This document shows positions 8,901 through 17,900 of a DNA stretch of 64,000 nucleotides, piece after piece (the first letter of the stretch is position 1; each line of letters opens with the position of its first letter). The notes below the pieces were generated by a model that searched no databases, was not told the origin of the DNA, and worked only from the letters and a program-made list of their open reading frames with translations. The translations under genes were made by a program, and so were the position numbers. The stretch lies in contig CAJNDT010001237.1 in the NCBI GenBank assembly GCA_905221615.1, forward strand, positions 1 to 64,000. The letters run 5' to 3'. This DNA is from Symbiodinium sp. CCMP2592 (lineage: Eukaryota; Sar; Dinophyceae; Suessiales; Symbiodiniaceae).

Positions 8901-11900
8901 GCCTCCGCATCCGTGAGGAAACGGCCGTCAACGACCCTACCTGTACGAACCGTCAGGTCGTCGACATAGGCCACCCATTCCTTAGTGAACCTAAGCCTTC
9001 GATTGCGACCCGGCGCATACGCGCGGTCCACGACGTAGTTAAAATCGTCGGGACCATTGACAGGCCCGAAGGTAAGCCCAATAGGGAGGTACTTACCGCT
9101 ACGCGCAACAATGGCAAGAACCTCCCTGGCACGCTTCGTGTTGCGGATCTGATTGAACCCGGAAACCGCATCAACGAAGCTATACCAGACTGATCCTACC
9201 GCTGCAGCGAGCACATCCGTGCTCCGCCGGCAGTAGTAAGTGGATCTCTTCACCCTGGCGTTTACCCTGCGGTAATCTACCACCAAGCGGCGTTTCCTCG
9301 CCCGCTTGTGGGAAGGCATCTCCTTCGTAGGGAAAGGGGCCGAACCCCAGGCCGAAGGGCCTCGCACAAGCTGCCCTCTCTGGACCTCCTCCTCAAGCCG
9401 GTCATCAACCCACTGCGCCGCTTCCCCGCGGAGCGCATGGGGCTGAGAGCTGACCGGAGGCCCCGTAGGGACGCAGTCGTGCGCAAACTTCCGGACCGTG
9501 GTACGCGCCGTACCTTCGACCCAGAATGCAGCGGCCTTCCGGCCCACCGTCTCCTTAATGGCTGCGAGATCAGCCTCGGTGAGCCCCGGACGGTTCTCCG
9601 TAGGGCCCAACCTGAGGCCTTCAATGACCTGCGCCTTATACTCTGGCGTACGGCGGGGATCGGCAGCCACAGCCTGGCCTGCCAACGCATAGACCTCCAG
9701 GTCCGCGAAGACACCATCCCAATCCTTGGCGTCTGCCTTCGACCGCCAGTGAGCATCCATCTTCCTGGAGAACTCCAGAACTTCAGCCTCCATCTTCGCT
9801 CTCTCTTGAGGGGAGAGGTCCTCGCCAGACTTAACGTCCGGCAACGGTACCTCCGGAGCGGAAGGCTTCGCAGGCTCAGCCGGCGGCTGGCCGCTCACTG
9901 AGCAAATGCTGTCGTAGCAAGGGGGCTGGTCGCCCCTCAGACCAGCATCCGCCAGGCAACGGCACAAGGCCGGAGCGAGCACCCTCGAAGAGGTCCGGGC
10001 CTTCGCGTGCTGATGGGCTACCCTGCCCAAAGCGTCAGGCTTTGCACAGCGAACGCAAACCGAATCCATCTTGAAGTTGGAAAGACAGATCAGCGCTCCT
10101 TCCGAATGCTTAGAACCCCTAGGAACTGATCCCAAGAGCTGACATCGATCAGCTCGGCCGAAAGCCCAAGGGAACTTCGGTTCCGAAAGCGTCCCAAACA
10201 CGGGAGCCCACCCCTGGGCCTCCCAAGGCTCCCAAAGTCCTTCCTGATCTGAGATAGTAACAAGCATCTGGCGCCCCTTCTCGGCCACCATTGCTCCCCA
10301 CCTACTGACCAGGGAGAGGAACTCCTTGGGGATACCCTTACCGGATAGGCCCACAACGAGGCACTTGGGGTCGAGCGTATCGACCAGAAGGCTCAGGGCT
10401 TGCCGGTCCTCCTCTGAGGAGAAGTCCCAGCGGATCCCGTAGGAGCTGGCTCCTTGAACCGCAGCAGGAGGGCTACGCAGGCCTCCTGCCTTACTGACCT
10501 GAGTAAGCGAGTGCTCCGACACCGCTACTTCGACAAGGTCCACGTCCATACCCTCTAGGTGATCTCTGATCCACCCCTGGACCGCGGCACAGGAGCTACC
10601 TCTACCGACGATCAAGGAGGGCGCGGGAGCCTCAGCAAGGAGCTCCTTCAACGCAGCAGGGACGTCAATCGGGGAAGCTGCCACACCCACTCGGTCCGGC
10701 ACGGACTCTTGCAAGGAGTAACCGGCCTTATCGAGCTTCCGGGCAGAAGACGCAGCGAGAACCCCATCCCTACTAAGATCCACCTTGGAGATAATCTCCT
10801 TCACGGTGATGGACTCTATGGCCTGTCTCGTCCCTTCGCGGGTCAGAGAACCGCCTTCGTCCAAAAACGCAAGGTGCCACCGGACTCTGAGTCCTGAGGC
10901 GTCGGGGATGTACCGGTGGACGCCCACCTGTGCCCTGGCTTCGTCCACTTGCGTGACCTTGCCTAGGCGACAGGTTTTAGGGCCCACTCGGGCGCCATGG
11001 TACGCAACATGGTCACCAATACGCAACACGAAGTTGCGGCCCCGGCGCTTGACAGTAAACTCGACCTGCTTAGCTTCACCGGCCGCTTGCTGACCCAATG
11101 AAGGCGGCTGATGCTCTGGCTCGTCGAAAAACTCTATGGGGTCCCTCTTCTCGGGCACCTCCGCATCTTCCGGCACGAGCACTACATCCTCCGCGTGGGC
11201 TTCACATTGCCGGCCTGGCGCCTCACCAGGGCCACCAGGAACAAGTTCGAGTTGCAGCCTATGGCCTTTAACCGCCACTATCCTCCAAGGGCCGGTCAGA
11301 CCAGGCTTCCAAGGGACACGCCCCGCCCCCTCTGGCCGGGGCTTGGGGGAATTCCAGACAACTCTGTCCCCCACGCGGAGCTCAACTGTGCGACGCGACC
11401 GATTAGCAAGTCGGGCACGCGCCTCACTGCTCGCGTCCCAATGGCGCCGCACAGCGGCCGCCAAGTCGGAAAACTGCTTGAACTGGGAACGGGCCCAGTC
11501 CGTGATGGGCTCGAATTGGAGGGCCTCGCGGAGAACGTCCTTCTCCAACGGCAAGGCGAGGCTCCAGGACCGTTCCAGGTCCCTGGGGGTGTACCCATGC
11601 GCCCCCGGGGTATTATCCAACACATACTCGGCGACCATGAGCCATTCGCTCCAGTTCTCCATGGAGCCGCCGATATGCCGGATGAGGTTACCCAGAACCT
11701 TCTGGACCTCTTGGTGGACCCTCTCGTTGGACCCCATCTCACAAGGCCTGAGAGCCATACTGAACTGCTGAGTTGTCCCAAGCATGGAGCACAACTCCAG
11801 CATCATGGCATTCTTGAACTCAGTGCCTCGATCAGATCGGATGAGGCGGGGCAGGGTGCGTGATCTCAGCACGCACCGCAGAAATGCCCTACGCACATCC

Positions 11901-14900
11901 GTATGCGTAAGTGTCTTCATGGGTTCCAGAAGCACTGCGTGGCTAAGGCAATCAAAGTACGTAATACTGTATCGGAAGCCATCGCGGTCCTCCCGATTAG
12001 GACCCTCGCAGTCGACGGAAACTTCCTGCCAACACGCTTCCGCGAGACATTTGACAGGTTTCGCTTCGACCTTCGTGGCTCGGGCCCTGCCCTTAACACA
12101 CGCCAGGCATTTGGACACCCACAACTTAACGTCTGGTTCCATTCCTGGCCACCAGACGGCCCTTTCAAGGAGACGGAACGTGACCTCCGCCGAACGGTGC
12201 GCCCCCAGGAGGCCACAATGCACAGTCATGTAGCATGACTTCCGCCACGTGACGCCATTGGGCCCGGCGATACCGTTCGGGACGACCGGGACGACCACCG
12301 TCTGGCCAGTCTTGATGGTCACTTCCCTCTCCAAGACTCCGTCCGAGCCAAGCTTGAAAGGGGCTTCCGGCTTCTTGACCGAAGCCGTAAGGGACGGATC
12401 TCTCCGTTGAGCCTCGTGCCAAGCCGTGCGAAGAGCTGGCGTGACGCCGAACTCGCAGAGCCCGGCGCCATCCCTGGCCGCCAAGGCCAGCTTTTCTCTC
12501 TGACTCTCCGGGCTGTCCTTGTCCGACAGCACAGGGAAAGAACCGAGGCTGAGGGGACCAGAACCCCCGGACGCGGACACCTTAACCCGGCAAGTCCGCA
12601 CGGAATGTGACTTGACACAAAAGGGCCGGTGGGAGGAGTACAACTCCACAACCACCCGTGGGGCCTTGGTAGCGGACCCCACAAAAGCCAGGGTCCTGCT
12701 AAGCTCTCCTTCCTTGACCTCGATCTTCTTCGAGAGCTGGACGGCCATCCAATGGCCTTCCTCTCCTGAACACTGGAAGGCGGCGATGACAGGCGAAGCC
12801 CTGAGCGACTTCCGATGCCCAAGGGACTGGATGCCGTCCCCATCATTCCAACCTTCCACGCGGTCCACCTCTCCCTTGAGACCAAGGAGACACGCAAAGG
12901 ATTCCCGGAGGCGAACTTCGCCCTCCTGGAGATTCCATATGCGTTCGCACTCAGAATTAACCACATGCCTGTGGCTGTGCCAGTTGGGCTCGACAGCCCA
13001 GTTGAGCGAGCTCGGCCCGCTCAGGCAGGACGGGAAGGCCTGGTGCCCTTGCAGGACTTCACCAGAGGCGTTCACGACCCAGGAACTCCACAAAGAAGGG
13101 CCGTCCTTCTCGCACCCCTCGACTGGAAGCTCCAGGTCGCCCCCAGTCCAGACCCTCGCCTTAATCCTGCCGTACACCGTGGGCAGGAGCCCTTCCACGG
13201 GCTTTTGGAGGAAACCTTTGGCCCATGCTCGGATGAGGTCCGTATCAATGTCCACCGAACCATCAGCAAGGCTGGCGGACAAGAGGGCGTTCACCTCGAG
13301 TGACACGCTCGGGTCGGCAGACTCCGGGCCCTCAGCGGCCTCCTTTTCGGCTTGGGCCTCAGCAACCTCCAGAGCTGTTTCCTCCGCCTCCTGCCGGATG
13401 CACGAAGGACACCTTGAAAATAGGTATGTCCTCTTTCCGCAGGCGCAGACTCCTTCGTGATCCCAAAGCTCCCGAGAGGGCGCGTCAACGAGACCACGCA
13501 AGGAAACATCCGCGACTTTGGAGATCCCTTCTAGCTTCAGGGACGAAAGGACCTCAGCGGAAGCGGCAATCTTGCCCACTATCCCATATCCTGGTATAGG
13601 GGGCTCGGGAAACTCACGCCCCATCTCTGGGCACGCCTCAGCCACCTCAGCATGAGTAGAGTGCGCCTTCCAGACCTTAGGCTTAAGGCTCCAGATACCC
13701 TTGATCCCTGCCCAAGCGAGGCCCGCGACGCGGGCTTCCTTGCGCTGCAGGTTGCGAGCCTGGAGGGTGACTTCAACCACCAGCGGCCACCGCAAGGCAG
13801 CGGTGACAACTCCTCCTTGGCCAAGTCCTACCAGAAAGGTAGGGGAAAACGCAGCGGCTTCCCGAAGTACCTTCGCACAGGACGTAAGCAGGTCGACGCG
13901 GAGCTTCTTGACCTTCTTGGGCCCGGTAAGCTTACCGGTCATACCGTCGAAGTGGGACGCCACTCCGTCATCGTCCTCAAAAGGGCCCCAGCAGCCTCTC
14001 ACCGCAATGGAGTGCCCCGGGATTCCCGAGACGAAGACTTCACGGATCTCCGTGAGCGCCCTTTCCTGCTCCGTCCAAGGGGCATAATCGAAAACAATCA
14101 TAACGCGGACAGGGGGACCGCCCGCGACCCCGACCGGCACCGCAGCCGCGGTCGCCGGGGCAACCTGCGTCGCGTGATCGGGAACCGCGTCTTCCCCTAC
14201 TGCCCAGGGAACAGGACCGTCACCTTCGGTCCCTTCTCCAAGGTACTGGTCCAGGTCGAACCCCTTCAGCTGGCCAGTCATCCCGACCAAGTCCTTGGTC
14301 CGGGCGGCCAAGAGCTCGTCCCGACCCTTCGGGTTCCTGGAAAAGGAGTCCCCCAGCGTCGCACTGCGACCACTGAGACTCCTGATCTCAGACCCATCCA
14401 TCAAGATCTCCGCAACCCATCGAACCAGTTTCTGGTCGGAGCCGATATCAGAGGACTGCGCTCTCGTAAGATTGGCATGGTCCGTCCAACACAGGGTTCG
14501 GATAGTTCCGAAGACCTTTCGGGTTGCTCGCTTGACTTCGAGCTGTGCGAAGGCTTCTTGAATCAGCGGGGGCCAATTTTGCTGCGCAGGGGTCAGACTC
14601 TTGGAGTGAGTCATAAGAACCTTAATCCTTGAGAGGTCCCTGCTCATTTGCACCACCGAGCCCCCTACCGCAATCCCGCTGGCGTCCGCTATCTGCTCAA
14701 GCGGGCAAGAGCCATCAGCAGCCGACGCCTCATCGAAGGCCGCCAGGCTGATATGGTGGCTCATCATCTTCTTGATGGCCTTGAAAGCCTTGCAGCCGGC
14801 AGTGGTGCCTGTCCCCAGGCCACCTTCCGGAAACTCCGCTCCCGGTTTCTGCCATTGGCCCAAAACCTTAGCAGCATGGCCATATTCCGCTGGCAGATAG

Positions 14901-17900
14901 CCCCGAAGCCAGTTCGCACACCCAAGGAATTGCTGGATGTGGAGCTTTTCCTTAAGCGGCGGGAAATCCACGACCGCTTGGCATCGCTCCTCGTCGGGCG
15001 CACTCCCGTGCCGCCCGATCCGGTGCCCGAGGAGCTTACCCTCTGACACACAGATCTCAGCCTTGGCGACACCAAAGGAGAACCCAAAGAGGATGCTCTT
15101 GTCGAGGAAAGCTTCCAAAGAGACCAGGTGATCGAGAAGGTGCGGGCAAGCACCCTTGTGCCTCGCACCCATATCCTCCCGCAGCTTGTCGTAGTAGTAG
15201 TCGGAGGGAGGTTCCTCGATCATCTTCTCAATGTCGGCCGATTCCACTATGTGGTACACCGGCTCGTTCCTAGTGTCCACTCTGGAACCACTAGTGACGT
15301 CTCGGCCGTGGCTTCCTCCAAGCCCCCTCGTAGCGGAACCCGCATCCCATCCTGCCCAACGCGGCCCCGTCTTCGTCCTGAAGACCGCGAGATCGGACGT
15401 GACGGGCACGGTCGACCAGTCGACAGACTCGGGCCAAAGCCTGAGGTCCCTAGTCTGCCACAACCGCCACGGGCCGCCAGAAGACTTCAAGAGGCAAGTC
15501 TCGTACGGAAGCCTTTCGACATCCGGCCGATTCTCCGGGTCACCTTCCTGGGGCCTGCCGCTCCAAAGGCCAGCCATTCCTCCCTTCGTCTGCCACCACT
15601 GGCCCTCAGTGGGGATGGAGGAGAGGAAGGACACGGCATCCGGATCCGTAACCACGGACTCCGTGGCCCAAGGCCCTCCTAGGACCGTGCTTACGGCGGC
15701 AAGGGCGAAAACCGCCCCAACCCTCAGGCCCTTACGCCAACCCCTGCTGTGCGAGCATGCGCCGCAGCCTTGCAGGCCACAGACGGCGGTCCTCTCGGTG
15801 GACCCGCACGCAAAGCATCCAGGGAAGGTCGAGTCTTCGGCAGTGCCTAATCCGCAGTTCCCACACGGGTCACCACTCGCGTCCGTAAAGAGGGTCTCAA
15901 CCCCTCCGCATTCACACGCGGTGGTCTGCGCGAGCCCGGTCCGGACCTCGCCGACGACGGCACCCGGAGAGACAGTCGTGTCCTCTTCGGCTACCAGCAA
16001 GATCGAACCTTCCTCGGCTCCTGTGGGCCACAGCCCAGGCACTGCTTCGCAGTTGGCGGACTCTACCGGGAGGACAGCCTCCGTAAGGGAGCCATCCTGG
16101 CCTCCACTGCCTTCCCTCTTCACAGGTGCGATGACCCCATCTCCGGCCAAGAGCTCCAGCGGGTTCTCCCCGCTGTACCGGAGCAGGTCCCTGCCTCCGG
16201 TACCCGGCTCAAAGCACAGAGCACCGTCGAGACTAGAAAGCCTGGACTCGAAGGCGTAGGCGCGGTCCTTCCGCGACCTACTGTAGTCTTCGCACCTGGG
16301 GATCTTAATCCCAAGGGTTTCCAGGGAGTGGCAGTCAGGAAGGGGCTTGAAGCCCAAGCCCTGCCGTCCCGAGCAATCCAAGGCGCGGCCGCCAAGGATG
16401 AGCCCATGCCAATCCGAGGTTCCTTTCGCGGCTATTTTACAGCGCACGAATATCTCTGGACCCTCGCTGCAGTTGTCGGGGGAGAGCCCCTCCAGAAAGC
16501 GGACTCTCAGCACGACGGCCCCCTTCAGGGGCACCGGCTTCCCTGCAGCGATCCCATGGACGAACTCCGGATGCACCCAGCGTTCGAACTTCACGACAGG
16601 AAACCTCCGGTCCTCCGTGCCGATCCCCAAGGCAGCAGCCCGGTTGAGGATCCCACAGAGGAGTTCCTCCGTGATGTGGTTCGAGCCTGCACACCCGTCC
16701 AGCATGCATTCCACCATGCCGTCGATGACCTGCACGACTGTTCTGTACTGGTACCCCCCGACCTCGTTCTCGCAGAGGTGCCACCAGTCCTGAGGCAGCT
16801 CGTCCAACGAGCTGAACTTCGACGACGAGCTCTTGGCAAGCGGGAAAGCGGAGGAGTTCGCCGCAACAACCGTGCCAGCGCTCCCAATCTGGATGGAGAG
16901 CGTAGCGAAGGGATTCACCATCCCGGCGCCACTCGGGGCCGCCCAGTTCGAAGGCAACGCGGCTCCCCCAGTGGCGGGAAGCGAATGGACCATGTCACAG
17001 TCCGCTCCCTTACGGCACGACCCGTTCTTCTTGAAGAAAGGGCAGATAGTCCCTGGCGGCTTCGCGCCCGCCTTGGACTTCGCCTTGGGCTTGGCCTTGG
17101 CCTTGCCTTTGGGCTGCCCTCCGGGTCCACCCTTGCCCTTGCCCTTGCCCTTCCCCGGCGTTGTCGCCAGGGTGGACGCGTCCCGCTCCTTCTTGGCCGC
17201 GAGGGCCTTTTTGCGGAGCTCCTTGTCGTGCGAGTAAGGGCACGCGTCCCCTTTTGGGCAGTTCCCGTGGTCGCGGAAATGGAAACAGATAGGCTTACCT
17301 TTTCCATTTCCTTTCGGACCAGCGGCAAGCGTGGAAGAGGCGGCCGCCTTGGCCGCGGCCTTAGAAGCCTTGAGCTCCGTCCTCAGCTTCTCGACCTCCT
17401 TCCGCGCGGCGGACAGGGCTGGGTCTTCCGTCGAACCTGCGTACACGCTATTAGCCGTCACCCGATGCGCAGCCTCACGCTGCTCATATTCGAGGACGAC
17501 CTTATGCGCTTCTTCCCAGGTCGAAGGGCCTCGAAGCCCTGCGGATGCGCCGTCGCTAGGCCACAACCGCTTATCACCGCGGATCTCCTTCTGGAGATGT
17601 GGAGGCATCTTGCGCAAGTAGCTTAGGAAGAGCTCCCTCGCTGTCTTGCCAAGACCCACACTCTCCAGCTCCGCGATGGAGGCCTCAAACAGGGGCTCGA
17701 ACTGGTGCCCTGTGAGACGGCCCTTAGTGAGGGCGACGTGCTCCGCGTCCACCCTCATCTCCTTCTCTTCTCGGCTCTCGCCGAAGACAAGGTGCCGCTG
17801 CTTGATCCTTTCGTAAACGGCTTGGGGATTCTCAGTAACTTCCCCGGTCTTGGAGGCAGCCTTGTACACGTTAGTAAAGGTCTTAAGCCTCGAGCCGCGG

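Noticed and set aside
13660-14095. Alpha/beta-hydrolase domain between RNase H and integrase (VGLGQGG)
   Set aside because: The nucleophile elbow would need G-x-S-x-G; the Ser position is Gln and no other catalytic elements are evident.
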